Source: DAOUMU01 sp034409055
Lineage (GTDB): Bacteria > Chloroflexota > Anaerolineae > 4572-78 > J111
Reading direction: 5' to 3'
DNA: 32,436 nucleotides
Assembly: GCA_034409055.1 (NCBI GenBank)
Contig: DAOUMU010000129.1
Span: 1-32,436, forward strand
The notes beneath the pieces were generated by a model. The model was not told the origin of the DNA. It ran no database searches and saw nothing but the letters and a program-made list of their open reading frames with translations. How positions within the stretch are numbered: position 1 is the stretch's first letter; each line of letters starts with the position of its first letter. Shown here piece by piece: positions 21,462 to 30,417 of the stretch. Made by a program: the position numbers and the translations under genes.

Positions 21462-21976
21462 TCACTTTTGCCCCACGTCGGCATGTCGAAGTAAACCTCA
21501 TCATCACGAATGACGATGTGCGGCGGTTGGTGGGGCTCTAATAGTCTCTCCTTGGTATAAATGGCGTCCCAACGATCATATTCGGCCAGGGCAAAATCGT
21601 GTTCCAGAACGATGGCCTGGGTGGGGCAGGCTTCGGCGCAGTAGCCGCAGAAGATGCAGCGGAGCATATTGATTTCGTACACTTTCGCGTAGCGCTCGCC
21701 CGGCGAGTAGCGTTCTTCGTCCGTGTTCTCAGCCGCTTCCACGTAAATGCAATCGGTTGGGCAGGCCGCGGCACACAGCGAACAGCCAATACAGCGCTCC
21801 AGCCCATTCTCGTATCGTTTTAAGACGTGCCGTCCCCGAAAACGGGGATAGACCGCCACCGGCTCGTCGGGAAATTGGTTGGTGACCGGTTTTTTAAAGA
21901 AATATTTCAGGGTTACACCCATGGCCCGGGCTACTTCTACCGAACCGTTGATAACCTCTTTAATGTCGTTAATCAT
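21443..21976 (-). CDS. nuoI: NADH-quinone oxidoreductase subunit I
   Basis: NuoI is the ferredoxin-like subunit carrying two 4Fe-4S clusters (N6a, N6b) that pass electrons toward NuoB. The two motifs are complete: C62-C65-C68-C72 and C107-C110-C113-C117. The ATG at 21976 is chosen, giving 177 aa; an in-frame TTG at 22078 would add 34 non-family residues overlapping nuoH. The C-terminus reads SDVKRKT, with the last residues and the stop coded by the heptad repeat CGTAAAA, so the original end of the protein has probably been replaced by the repeat. Confidence 0.96.
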   Translation of the reverse strand: MINDIKEVINGSVEVARAMGVTLKYFFKKPVTNQFPDEPVAVYPRFRGRHVLKRYENGLERCIGCSLCAAACPTDCIYVEAAENTDEERYSPGERYAKVYEINMLRCIFCGYCAEACPTQAIVLEHDFALAEYDRWDAIYTKERLLEPHQPPHIVIRDDEVYFDMPTWGKSDVKRKT

Positions 21977-21999
21977 AGCACAACCTATGTCTCTCCAAC

Positions 22000-23082
22000 T
22001 TAAAACTTGAACACAGCTATGACCAGGGCCGTGACTGCTAAATTCAATATACCTAGCGGCAACAAAAACTTCCAACAAAACTTCATCAGCTTATCAAAAC
22101 GTACTCTGGGAATACTGGCCCGCACCCAGATTACCACGAAGAGCATAACGGCGACTTTGATAACAAAGTAAACCACACCCAGCAAGGGGACTTGGTCCAC
22201 AAACGGGCCATTCCAACCGCCCAAGAAGAGAGTGGCGGCAATACAACTAAGCACAATGGTATGGACATATTCAGCCCCAAAGAAGAGACCGAATTTCATA
22301 CCACCGTACTCGGTCACAAAACCGCCGATCAGCTCGTTCTCTGTTTCGGGTAAATCAAAAGGAGAACGACCCGCTTCAGCCAGACCACTAATGAAGAAGA
22401 TGAGAAAAGCAATCGGTTGCAAGAAAATGAACCAGCCCAGGCCGAGCCAGCCCAGGCCGAACCGGTCTAACAAGCCAAAAAAATCGCCTTGTAGCTTAAC
22501 GATTTCGTTCACCTGCATCGTACCGGCCACTAAAATCACACTAAGCATGGCTACGCCCATCGGTAACTCGTAACTGAGCATCTGGGCGCTGGTGCGCAGT
22601 CCGCCCAACAGCGAATATTTGTTGTTGCTCGACCAGCCACCCAAGATGACCCCATACGTGCCCAAACTGCCAATGGCCAGGATGTAGAGAATACCGACAT
22701 TTACGTCGGCCACCCAGGGCGTAACCATGATGGGCGTGCCGAAAAGTAATTCACTAAAAGGCAGCGTGAAAGGTTGGCTGGCGATTGGAATGACGGCAAA
22801 AGCAATCAGGGCCGGTACCAGGGCGATGCCGGGGGCCATCACATAAATCAGACGATCCACCTGGTCAGGGATGACCTCTTCCTTGAAGAACATCTTAAAC
22901 ATGTCGGCCACAGGTTGCAGCAGGCCAAATTTACTGGCTCTATTAGGCCCGTAGCGCAACGTAAAACGAGCCACCGTTTTGCGTTCAACCAGGGTCATGG
23001 CGGCAAAACCAAGCATTAAGGCCGTAGCCACAATGCCAATTTTGATGATTTCAACGATGGTGGTAATGACAAGTGGGTCCAT
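22000..23082 (-). CDS. nuoH: NADH-quinone oxidoreductase subunit H
   Basis: NuoH anchors the peripheral arm and forms part of the quinone chamber. The 360-aa sequence has eight membrane helices, with the conserved TLVERKTVARFTLRYGPNRASKFGLLQPVADMFKMFFKE loop (about 30-70) and the AEAGRSPFDLPETENELIGGFVTEYGGMKFGLFF region (about 235-270) lining the quinone site. Length is typical. The spacer to nuoG contains an inverted heptad repeat. Confidence 0.97.
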   Translation of the reverse strand: MDPLVITTIVEIIKIGIVATALMLGFAAMTLVERKTVARFTLRYGPNRASKFGLLQPVADMFKMFFKEEVIPDQVDRLIYVMAPGIALVPALIAFAVIPIASQPFTLPFSELLFGTPIMVTPWVADVNVGILYILAIGSLGTYGVILGGWSSNNKYSLLGGLRTSAQMLSYELPMGVAMLSVILVAGTMQVNEIVKLQGDFFGLLDRFGLGWLGLGWFIFLQPIAFLIFFISGLAEAGRSPFDLPETENELIGGFVTEYGGMKFGLFFGAEYVHTIVLSCIAATLFLGGWNGPFVDQVPLLGVVYFVIKVAVMLFVVIWVRASIPRVRFDKLMKFCWKFLLPLGILNLAVTALVIAVFKF

Positions 23083-23096
23083 AATTGATCATTTCG

Positions 23097-23141
23097 TACT
23101 GCGTATTGCGTAATTATCCGGATAATACACAGTACGCAATA
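23097..23141. repeat. Inverted heptads between nuoG and nuoH
   Basis: TACTGCG and TATTGCG (23097-23110) are followed by a core centred on the palindrome ATTATCCGGATAAT, then CACAGTA and CGCAATA (23128-23141), the inverse of the first pair. The same heptad family (CGTATTG/CGTACTG) reappears at 30227-30254. Confidence 0.75.
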
Positions 23142-23161
23142 TGTACACTATTTCTTCTGAC

Positions 23162-25834
23162 TTAAATCTTCTGTACCTTTACTGTTGTATAAAGACCATT
23201 TGCCTCAAGCAGCTTCTCAGCCGGACGACCGGCCAGATTACGTGGCAGCAGGACAATGCTCTCCTCGACCATACGGTTGACCTGAACCGGCAACGTAACC
23301 GGGGTGCCATTTTGGGATATCTCAACATTATCACCATTGGCAATCCCCAATTTGGCCGCATCGGCCCGGGATAGGAGAAGCTGGGGTTTCTGGATGTGAG
23401 CCTGTAAGATCTCGGTTTCAGCCAGTAAACGGCCCGCATCATACAGGAAACGGGGCGCGACCAGGGTCAGCCCCTTGTGAGCTTGAGGGGGAGGCGCAGG
23501 TGTAACAAAGCGCAACGGTAGCTTGGGAGGCGTATCCCCTTTGCCTTCGGCCAGGGTGGGCCACTGCAAGCCCTCCCGGACATCGGCGGTATAGCTCATC
23601 CCCTCATAGATGTAATGTGATGTTTTTCGTTCCAGGGAAACTGGAGCGATGAGATTCTCAAATTTCATACCGGTGTACAGGGGAACGGTTTGCGTAATCT
23701 CGGCCATCACCCCATCCGCCGAAGCATAGGTCCAGTCTGCCCCCATTTGCCCGGCCATCGCCGTCAGAATCAACCAGTCCGGCCAGGCCTGGCCAGGAGC
23801 GGGTACACCCGGATCAAAAGCCTGCACGCGGCGTTCGATATTGGTAAAGGTCCCATCTCGCTCGGCGACGGCCCTGGCCGGCAAGACCACGTCGGCCAAT
23901 TGAGCCGTTTCGGTCAGGAACAACTCTTGCACCACCAAAAAGTCCAGTTTTTCCAGAGTTGCCCGGTAAGCTTCGTTTTCTGCAGCCGGGTCGGCTCCGG
24001 CAATCAGCATCCCTTTCAGCGGCGAGTCGGCTGCCAGCATCTCTTGAGCCGATAGACCGACCTCACCTTCAACCGGCACGTACCCCGGCCGGCGGTTGGG
24101 GACCACCCCCATATCGGCTGCGCCCCGGCTATTGGCATGAGGTAAGACCGCTATCAGGCCGTTATCAGGTTTGCCCGCGTGACCGGTGACTAGGGCCAGA
24201 GCCTCGAGCGCAGCCCGTAGGGCCGGATCGTTGCCGGCTTCAAACCCAAACAGAATCAGGCCGTTGTCGGCCTCGGCAAAGATTTTGGCCGTAGTCTCGA
24301 TCTCCTCAGCCGCAAGGCCGGTCACCTCGGCCATTTTGTCGGGCGAGTAATCGGTCAGGGCCTGCTCTAAGTCGGCCAGACCGGCGGTGCGACGGTTCAC
24401 CCACGCCTGGTCGATGAGGCCCTGTTTGATCACTGAGTGGAGCAGTCCCAGGGCCAGGTAGGCCGCCGTACCGTAACGATAGCGCAAAGAGGTTTGGGCC
24501 TGGGCATCCAGCTTGGTGCGGCGCCCGCCAGCGTTGATTACATGCGCCCCTCGTTTGCCAGCCGCGCCGGCCACCCGGAGGTAAAGAATGGGCGCTTCCC
24601 GGTCCAGATCTGAGCCAATGACCAGGATGGTGGTACCTTTACCGACCCGACTCAAATCGGTGCCCAGCCCAACCCCAGCGGTGTAGACTGTTTCATCTTC
24701 CAGGGCAGCACTCAGCCCCAGCCGATGGTCAACATTATTCGTCCCGATGACCTCTCGGAAGAATTTCTGGAAGAGATACAGGTCTTCATTGGAGAGATGG
24801 GCCCCGGCCAGGCCCCCCAACGCCTGGGGGCCGCCGGCTTCTTTGATGGCTCCAAACTTTTGCCCAATCAGGTTGAGTGCTTCATTCCAACCGGCTTCGA
24901 CCAACGCTCCCTCCCGGCATACCAGGGGTATGCTCAGGCGATGGGGGCTACTATTAAAATGATGGCCAAAGCGTCCCTTGTCGCAAATCCAGGTCTGGTT
25001 CACGGCCTCATTCTGGCGGGGCATGATGCGCCTGATTTCGCCGGTGCGAGTCCCCAGGACCATGTTGCAACCGACCCCGCAATGATTACAGATACTGGGG
25101 ACATTGGTCAGTTCCCAGGCTCGTGCTCTAAAGCGAAAGTCGCGTGAGGTCAGCGCTCCGACAGGACAAATATCGGTCGTGTTACCGGAATAGTGGCTGT
25201 CAAAGGTAGGATTGGAGTAGCTGACGATGTGGGCGTAGCGGCCCCGCTCTTCAATGGCCAAAACAGGATCGTGAGCAATTTCATCCTGAAAGCGAACACA
25301 ACGGGCACAAATGATGCATCGTTCCATGTCGAGCATAATCAAGTCGCCCAGGGGGTATTTTTTGGGAAAGTGCTGCTTGTCTTCGTAATCGAAGCGGCTC
25401 ATTCCCGGCCCATGACGGATGGTCAGGTCTTGCAGAGGACACTCGCCCCCTTTATCACAAATGGGGCAATCCAGCGGATGGCTGGTCAGCAAAAACTCTA
25501 GCACGGCCTTACGGTCGTCCAGCGCGGCTTCTGAATTGACTTTGACCACCATACCCTCGGAGACGGTGGTCGTGCAAGCGGTCATCGGCTTGGGAAAAAA
25601 GCGAATAACAGGCCGGTCATTTTCATCCAGTTCCGGTTGGCCCGTAGCTCGATTGATGACCGGCGTCCCAATCTCCACCAGGCACATCCGGCACATACCC
25701 ACCGGGTCCATCTTGGCATGGTAGCAAAAGACCGGTATTTCGTTGCCTATTCTCTTGGCGGCCTCGACAACCAGGGTTCCCTTGGGAACGGTTACTTCGA
25801 CGCCGTCGATGGTTAAGGTTACTTGGTCTGACAT
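23162..25834 (-). CDS. nuoG: NADH-quinone oxidoreductase subunit G
   Basis: NuoG is the largest peripheral subunit and passes electrons through several Fe-S clusters. The N-terminal 2Fe-2S domain has C37, C48, C51 and C87. The next cluster ligand set is H119-C123-C126-C132, followed by a 4Fe-4S domain (CIICARC and a later CPVGAL) and an extra cluster motif CNHCGVGC (about 245-252) at the start of the molybdopterin-oxidoreductase-like domain, which is catalytically inert in complex I. A C-terminal molybdopterin-binding-like barrel ends the 890-aa protein. Length and order are normal for the long form. It starts 11 bases after the nuoF stop. Confidence 0.97.
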   Translation of the reverse strand: MSDQVTLTIDGVEVTVPKGTLVVEAAKRIGNEIPVFCYHAKMDPVGMCRMCLVEIGTPVINRATGQPELDENDRPVIRFFPKPMTACTTTVSEGMVVKVNSEAALDDRKAVLEFLLTSHPLDCPICDKGGECPLQDLTIRHGPGMSRFDYEDKQHFPKKYPLGDLIMLDMERCIICARCVRFQDEIAHDPVLAIEERGRYAHIVSYSNPTFDSHYSGNTTDICPVGALTSRDFRFRARAWELTNVPSICNHCGVGCNMVLGTRTGEIRRIMPRQNEAVNQTWICDKGRFGHHFNSSPHRLSIPLVCREGALVEAGWNEALNLIGQKFGAIKEAGGPQALGGLAGAHLSNEDLYLFQKFFREVIGTNNVDHRLGLSAALEDETVYTAGVGLGTDLSRVGKGTTILVIGSDLDREAPILYLRVAGAAGKRGAHVINAGGRRTKLDAQAQTSLRYRYGTAAYLALGLLHSVIKQGLIDQAWVNRRTAGLADLEQALTDYSPDKMAEVTGLAAEEIETTAKIFAEADNGLILFGFEAGNDPALRAALEALALVTGHAGKPDNGLIAVLPHANSRGAADMGVVPNRRPGYVPVEGEVGLSAQEMLAADSPLKGMLIAGADPAAENEAYRATLEKLDFLVVQELFLTETAQLADVVLPARAVAERDGTFTNIERRVQAFDPGVPAPGQAWPDWLILTAMAGQMGADWTYASADGVMAEITQTVPLYTGMKFENLIAPVSLERKTSHYIYEGMSYTADVREGLQWPTLAEGKGDTPPKLPLRFVTPAPPPQAHKGLTLVAPRFLYDAGRLLAETEILQAHIQKPQLLLSRADAAKLGIANGDNVEISQNGTPVTLPVQVNRMVEESIVLLPRNLAGRPAEKLLEANGLYTTVKVQKI

Positions 25835-25845
25835 ATCCCCTACAC

Positions 25846-27153
25846 TTACAGAAATTGGTGGATTAAATTCTGCTCAGGCTGTTTCTCTTCTCGCTCATTT
25901 TGGGCCAGCCGTTCATATTCATCTCTAAACAGGTCGATACTGGATCTGACGCCGGGCACCACAAACTCACCCAGCAAGCAGAAACAATTCCCATCCATCT
26001 GGTTGATAATGGTGTTCAACAACTCAATATCGGCCTCGGTGCCCCGGCCCTGGCGCAGCTTTCTGTAGACGCTGGCCAACCAGTGGGTGCCCTCCCGGCA
26101 TGGACTGCATTTGCCACAACTTTCATGTTTAAAGAACTTTATATTCTTCTCGGCTGCCCAGACGGCGTCAATGGTTTCGTCCAGAATGATGAACGAAGCG
26201 GAGCCGAGCATAGCTCCGGCCGCCGCCATAGACTCGTAATCCATCGGCGTATCGATCTTATCAGCCCCCATAATGGTCGAAGAGGCCCCGGCTGGCAAAA
26301 TCCCTTTCACCGCCCGGCCATCAATGATACCACCGCCACATTCTTCAATCAAATAGCGGATGGGGGTACCCAGGGGTAACTCGTAGTTGCCCGGCCGGTT
26401 GACCCGGCCACTCAGGCAGAAAACCTTTGTGCCGGGACTTTTCTCCGTGCCATATTGTCGATACCAGTCTAACCCATAGGCAATGATGGGCGGCACGTTG
26501 GCCAGCGTTTCGACATTATTGATGACGGTCGGTTTGGCGTACAAACCTTTCACCGCCGGGAAGGGTGGCCGGCTACGCGGTTGGCCCAACACCCCTTCCA
26601 GGCTGTTCAGCAAGGCCGTCTCTTCGCCACAGATATAGGCCCCGGCCCCCAGGTGCAGATGCACATTTATAGAAAAATCGGAGTCCAAAATCTGTTGGCC
26701 TAAAAACCCTTTGGCATAAGCCTGGTCGACGGCCTGTTGCAGCCCCCTGAAGACCCCTTTAAATTCACCCCGCCCGTAGATATAGGCCGTTTCTGCCCCA
26801 ACGGCATAGGCACACAGAATAATCCCCTCAATCAATTGATGGGGATTGTATTCCATGATTTCCCGGTCTTTAAAAGTGCCGGGCTCACTCTCGTCGGCAT
26901 TAACCACGATGTATTTTGGAAAAATATCTTTGGGGATAAAGCCCCATTTTACCCCAGCCGGGAAACCGGCCCCACCACGCCCCCGCAGGCCCGATAGTTT
27001 GACCTCATGGGTCACTTCATTGGGTTGCATCTCTTTCAGGGCGCGTTTCAGCCCATCATAGCCTCCATTGGCCAGATAAACCTCTATATCGCCAATATTT
27101 TCAATATCTCGATGTCGCAGCAAAACGTGTTTTTCTAACGGTTTGTTTTTCAT
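25846..27153 (-). CDS. nuoF: NADH-quinone oxidoreductase subunit F
   Basis: NuoF oxidises NADH with FMN and holds cluster N3. The 435-aa sequence has the glycine-rich nucleotide site GRGGAGFPAG (58-67), the FMN-region NADESEPGTFKDR (85-97), and the cluster ligands C346, C349, C352 and C392. All are intact. Its ATG shares an ATGA with the stop of the membrane glycosyltransferase gene, not with nuoE as is usual, so its translation is probably coupled to that gene. Confidence 0.97.
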   Translation of the reverse strand: MKNKPLEKHVLLRHRDIENIGDIEVYLANGGYDGLKRALKEMQPNEVTHEVKLSGLRGRGGAGFPAGVKWGFIPKDIFPKYIVVNADESEPGTFKDREIMEYNPHQLIEGIILCAYAVGAETAYIYGRGEFKGVFRGLQQAVDQAYAKGFLGQQILDSDFSINVHLHLGAGAYICGEETALLNSLEGVLGQPRSRPPFPAVKGLYAKPTVINNVETLANVPPIIAYGLDWYRQYGTEKSPGTKVFCLSGRVNRPGNYELPLGTPIRYLIEECGGGIIDGRAVKGILPAGASSTIMGADKIDTPMDYESMAAAGAMLGSASFIILDETIDAVWAAEKNIKFFKHESCGKCSPCREGTHWLASVYRKLRQGRGTEADIELLNTIINQMDGNCFCLLGEFVVPGVRSSIDLFRDEYERLAQNEREEKQPEQNLIHQFL

Positions 27154-30104
27154 TCAAACTCCGCCGATTCAATCAACACCACGTGGTCATTCGGCCCGGC
27201 CATTAATCGCTGGCCGGTCTTTTCGTTGTATAAACCAATCACCAGCCGGTACACCCCGGCCGATATTTCCGCCGGAACGGCCAACCTTAACTCGTCTTCG
27301 ATAATCTCCCCAGGTACCCAACTGGTCGTTGGGGCCGTACCCTGCTGGGGCAGCGTATCGACCTGGCTGATAATCTGGCCGGTTGCATCGACGAGATGGA
27401 CAAATATTTTGTATGATTCGGCCATCTCTCGCCCGGCCTGCCATTGCAACTTGATATCCACCTGTTCCGGCGGCACTGCCTCCACTTCAAAGCTCAGTAA
27501 GCGAATGGCCTGGCCAAAATCAACCTGCCGGAGATTGGCCAGGGCCGGTGCTTCAAAAACATGCTCTCTGGCTTCAACCGATACAGAAACCAACACCTGC
27601 TCGCCCAGCGGTTCGGCCGTGTCTAAGTCCAGTAAGCGCAAAGCCAGTTGGTAATCAGCGGTGGCCAACCTGGCCGGTAACAGGACCGGATAATAGACCC
27701 GATAGACGTGTCCCACCGGCCAGGTTGTGGTTGGATAATCGGCAATCAAAGGTTGCGCCTGTTCAACCAAAGGCATCGGCTGACCAGCGGGTACAGCTAG
27801 GGCCAGGACCAGGCCCAGCTTTTTCGACAGCGGTTCAGTCGCCTGCCACAGTAAGGTCACCCATAGCCGGTCGCCGGGGCGATTGGTCGGAGCGGCTGAA
27901 CTATCTGCCCCGATCAGTCGTAACCCACCGGCAAAATGAGCCTCGAGGGGCCGGGCAATGGCCAGCGTAGCCGGATCAACGGCCACCGGGTTGGGCCATA
28001 AGGTGATGGTCGCCAGAGTCAGGGACAAATCGGCCTGACCACCGGCAGGCGGCAATTGAACCCCGGTGTCTGTATTATAAGCTACCACCCGCAGGGTGTA
28101 CGAGCCCGGCGGTGCGTCCGCCGGAACGGACAGCGTATAATACAGGGTTGACCCGGTCCCAGGTGGCCAATGGCGGCTGGTTCGGTAATCCCCGGCACTC
28201 AAGAGGGGTTTGTCCACCCGGACCAGGGCGTAATCCTGCCGGTCGTACAGGGTTAAGCGAGTGTTATAATCAACTGCCTCCTGGCCAGTTTTGGCCCAGC
28301 GCAAGGCCACCCCCATCGTTTGACCCGCAGCCAATTCAACCGGTTGAATATCCTGGCCGACTAACCGCAGCGCCTGGCCAAAAGCAATGTCTGCCGGCTC
28401 AAGTTGCGTTTTGCTCGGTCCGGTCGGGTGCAACTGGTAGGTGGTGACCGTGTAGTCGGGCAGACTCTGGCGGGAGATAATCTGGCCCCGCTGCCCCAGG
28501 GCATACTCAAAATAACCTTTTGGATCAACGCTAAGACGGTCCGACATCATCAGTTTGACCGAAGCCGGTTGGTCAGGCAGTAAATCAACTATAGTCTGGC
28601 TAACCGTCTCTTCTGCCATCACCGGAAAAGCAACCTCAGCCTGGCCCTGGTACAGATAACGCACGGTGAATAATTCCGGGCGAGTGGTCGGGCTGACGTT
28701 GGGCCGGATCGGAAAGATAAACAGGGTATCGGCCTGCTCTTCTGTTTCCATCCACTCGACCATCCGGACCGGCGCTTCCGCAAAAAGGGCCGGAATAGCG
28801 GCACTGTTAGCCCACCGGACAAAATAGAGCCAATAGCCCAGGCCGGCAGAGATCGCGACGACCGCTGCTATCCAGAGCGAATAGCGGATGAGCGAATGGC
28901 GAATGGCGAATGGCGAATGATTGTCCGATATCTCACTGGTTCGTGAATGCTTACCTGCTCGATTCGCCATTCGCAGATCCCCTATGGTTAGCACGCCAAG
29001 AGCAGCAAAAATAAACGAAACCGGCTGAGCGCCGACGCCTCTGCGCCACACTTCAAAAATAAACCCCAGGCTGGCCGAACGAGAGAGAAGGGCCGGGGCG
29101 ATCATTACTGCCCACCAGAGGAGCAAAAATAGATAGCCCGGCTCCCGCCAGCGCCACAAGGTAACCAACAGACCGACGACAAACAGGACGGTCACCAGCG
29201 GATCAAAAGCCAGATGCTCAAATTTACCCTGTAAAAGCCAATTCGGGAACAGGCCAAAGGTTGAGAGCATATCGACCGCACCCTGCCCCAGCGAGCCTGC
29301 CGTCGTCAGTTCGTTCGTATCGGCCAGTTGTAACGGGCGCTGCAAGGTGGCGGCCGGATTTAATACAAAAAAAATCAAAATAGGAGCGGCCACTATGATC
29401 GTCACCGGAAAGGGTAGCAGTTGGTCGGCGGTCGGCGGTCGGCGGTCGGCGGTCGTGCGGGGAATAAGCCGAACCAGGATCAGGAACAAAGCTGGCACCA
29501 GGGGTACGAAATAGCCGGGGATGTAGCCGTAAAAAAGCAAGCCCATACTGATCCCGCTGGCCACAAAATATCGTCGCTGGTGGGTGTTGAAGCCCAGCCA
29601 GAAACAGAAAAAGGCCAGGCTGGTTAGCAGAGGCACCAGCGACCAGTTTGGTGTGGCAATTCGGCCTAATCCCAGCAGCCAGGTCGAAACGGCGAAAAGC
29701 AGGGCCGTGGTTAGGGCCGTTAAACGTCGAACGTTCGAACGTTTAACCTTTAACGGCAGTTGTCGCACCAGCAGATAGAGCAACAGGGCCGAAATCAGAT
29801 TGACCAGGCCATTGAGAAGGCGTAATCCCAGCAAGTGCCGGCCAAATAAAGCTATCCAGCCTGCTTCCAACCAGACGGCCAGCGAGCCGCCGGCCAGTTG
29901 GCCGGGATAAAACAGTTGTGGCCCCCCTTTGAGCGTGTCGACCGCATCGGCCGCAATCTCGCTTTCATCAGACCAGGGATATGCAGGCGGTACTTCGCCA
30001 ATTTTAAAGAACAAGACCAGCGAACCGGCCGCAATAATCAGCAGAATAAACAGGTAGTCGAGACGATGTTTGTGAAAAAGTGTAGACGACACAAAGCGTT
30101 CCAA
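27150..30104 (-). CDS. GT-C membrane glycosyltransferase with C-terminal beta-sandwich repeats, inside the nuo operon
   Basis: The first 430 or so residues are a polytopic membrane domain of the ArnT/PMT-like GT-C kind, with the acidic pair D46-E47 (YPWSDESEIAADA) in the first outside loop, where the lipid-linked sugar donor binds. The remaining 550 residues are soluble and contain three related beta-sandwich units beginning near residues 570 (FGQALRLVGQDIQ), 721 (FAGGLRLIGADSS) and 860 (FGQAIRLLSFEVE), each with an LRWA/LLWQA/LQWQA strand. Such long forms are common in Chloroflexota; acceptor and sugar are unknown. It lies between nuoE and nuoF, where no complex I role is known, and ends in an ATGA overlap with nuoF. 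The start is uncertain: the longest form begins with TTG at 30104 without a strong ribosome site, and a GTG follows four codons later. Three heptad repeats lie in frame in the membrane half. Confidence 0.85.
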   Translation of the reverse strand: MERFVSSTLFHKHRLDYLFILLIIAAGSLVLFFKIGEVPPAYPWSDESEIAADAVDTLKGGPQLFYPGQLAGGSLAVWLEAGWIALFGRHLLGLRLLNGLVNLISALLLYLLVRQLPLKVKRSNVRRLTALTTALLFAVSTWLLGLGRIATPNWSLVPLLTSLAFFCFWLGFNTHQRRYFVASGISMGLLFYGYIPGYFVPLVPALFLILVRLIPRTTADRRPPTADQLLPFPVTIIVAAPILIFFVLNPAATLQRPLQLADTNELTTAGSLGQGAVDMLSTFGLFPNWLLQGKFEHLAFDPLVTVLFVVGLLVTLWRWREPGYLFLLLWWAVMIAPALLSRSASLGFIFEVWRRGVGAQPVSFIFAALGVLTIGDLRMANRAGKHSRTSEISDNHSPFAIRHSLIRYSLWIAAVVAISAGLGYWLYFVRWANSAAIPALFAEAPVRMVEWMETEEQADTLFIFPIRPNVSPTTRPELFTVRYLYQGQAEVAFPVMAEETVSQTIVDLLPDQPASVKLMMSDRLSVDPKGYFEYALGQRGQIISRQSLPDYTVTTYQLHPTGPSKTQLEPADIAFGQALRLVGQDIQPVELAAGQTMGVALRWAKTGQEAVDYNTRLTLYDRQDYALVRVDKPLLSAGDYRTSRHWPPGTGSTLYYTLSVPADAPPGSYTLRVVAYNTDTGVQLPPAGGQADLSLTLATITLWPNPVAVDPATLAIARPLEAHFAGGLRLIGADSSAAPTNRPGDRLWVTLLWQATEPLSKKLGLVLALAVPAGQPMPLVEQAQPLIADYPTTTWPVGHVYRVYYPVLLPARLATADYQLALRLLDLDTAEPLGEQVLVSVSVEAREHVFEAPALANLRQVDFGQAIRLLSFEVEAVPPEQVDIKLQWQAGREMAESYKIFVHLVDATGQIISQVDTLPQQGTAPTTSWVPGEIIEDELRLAVPAEISAGVYRLVIGLYNEKTGQRLMAGPNDHVVLIESAEFE
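28877..28974. repeat. Heptad array with inverted partner inside the glycosyltransferase gene
   Basis: Six heptads of consensus GCGAATG (28877-28919, one extra base) are followed by a core of about 42 bases and the inverse heptads ATTCGCC and ATTCGC (28962-28974). It encodes residues about 377-409 (MANRAG to IRHSLIRYS), a hydrophilic stretch before the last membrane helix, and keeps the reading frame. Confidence 0.85.
29423..29457. repeat. Perfect heptad tandem repeat GGTCGGC inside the glycosyltransferase gene
   Basis: Four exact copies of GGTCGGC (29423-29450) are followed by one variant, GGTCGTG. This is the cleanest tandem repeat in the window. It encodes TTADRRPPTAD at about residues 216-228, a loop between membrane helices. 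Because seven is not a multiple of three, gain or loss of one unit would shift the frame. Confidence 0.9.
29719..29756. repeat. Palindromic heptad-like repeat inside the glycosyltransferase gene
   Basis: Units of type TTAAACG/TCGAACG, with spacing of 7, 7, 8 and 7, form a near-palindrome centred on CGAACGTTCG. It encodes KVKRSNVRRL (about residues 117-128), a basic loop between membrane helices. Confidence 0.6.
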
Positions 30105-30110
30105 TTAACC

Positions 30111-30214
30111 AGCAAGGTAGCAGAGTAGCAAGGTAGCAGAGTAGCAAGGTAGCAGGTCGCAGGGTGGCAAGGTTGCAGGGTGCAGGTAGCAGGTCGCAGG
30201 GTCGCAAGGTAGCG
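30111..30214. repeat. 7-8 bp tandem array, AGCAAGGT type
   Basis: About 13 consecutive units of 7 or 8 bases (for example AAGGTAGC, AGAGTAGC, AGGTCGC, AGGGTGGC) run up to the start of the glycosyltransferase gene. They are complementary to the array at 30418-30485, so the two ends of the gap could pair. Confidence 0.85.
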
Positions 30215-30226
30215 GGTAGGAGGGAA

Positions 30227-30254
30227 CGTATTGCGTACTGCGTGTTGCGTATTG
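30227..30254. repeat. Heptad array CGTATTG type
   Basis: Four gapless heptads, CGTATTG, CGTACTG, CGTGTTG and CGTATTG. It belongs to the same family as the inverted heptads at 23097-23141, 7 kb away. Confidence 0.85.
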
Positions 30255-30333
30255 CTTAAAACTTGTTATCTGCTGCCCGCTCTCTGCCACCTATAGTTTT
30301 TTAGGTAATGCCCAGCCCTGTGTTTTTTGACTC

Positions 30334-30387
30334 GTAGTGATGACTTTAGTCGTTATTAGCGCCTGGAACGACTGAAGTCATTACTAC
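30334..30387. repeat. 54-base hairpin, 21-bp arms
   Basis: The left arm (30334-30354, GTAGTGATGACTT...) and right arm (30367-30387, ending AAGTCATTACTAC) are complementary at 19 of 21 positions, with a 12-base loop. It sits in the middle of the gap and differs in type from the heptad arrays. The sequence after it has no strict T tract on either strand, so a terminator is not clear. Confidence 0.8.
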
Positions 30388-30417
30388 AAACTCAAAATCT
30401 TTTTCTTAAAAGCTATA

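Noticed and set aside
21977..22078. TTG at 22078 as the start of nuoI
   Set aside because: It would add residues unlike NuoI and overlap nuoH; the ATG at 21976 gives a normal NuoI N-terminus.
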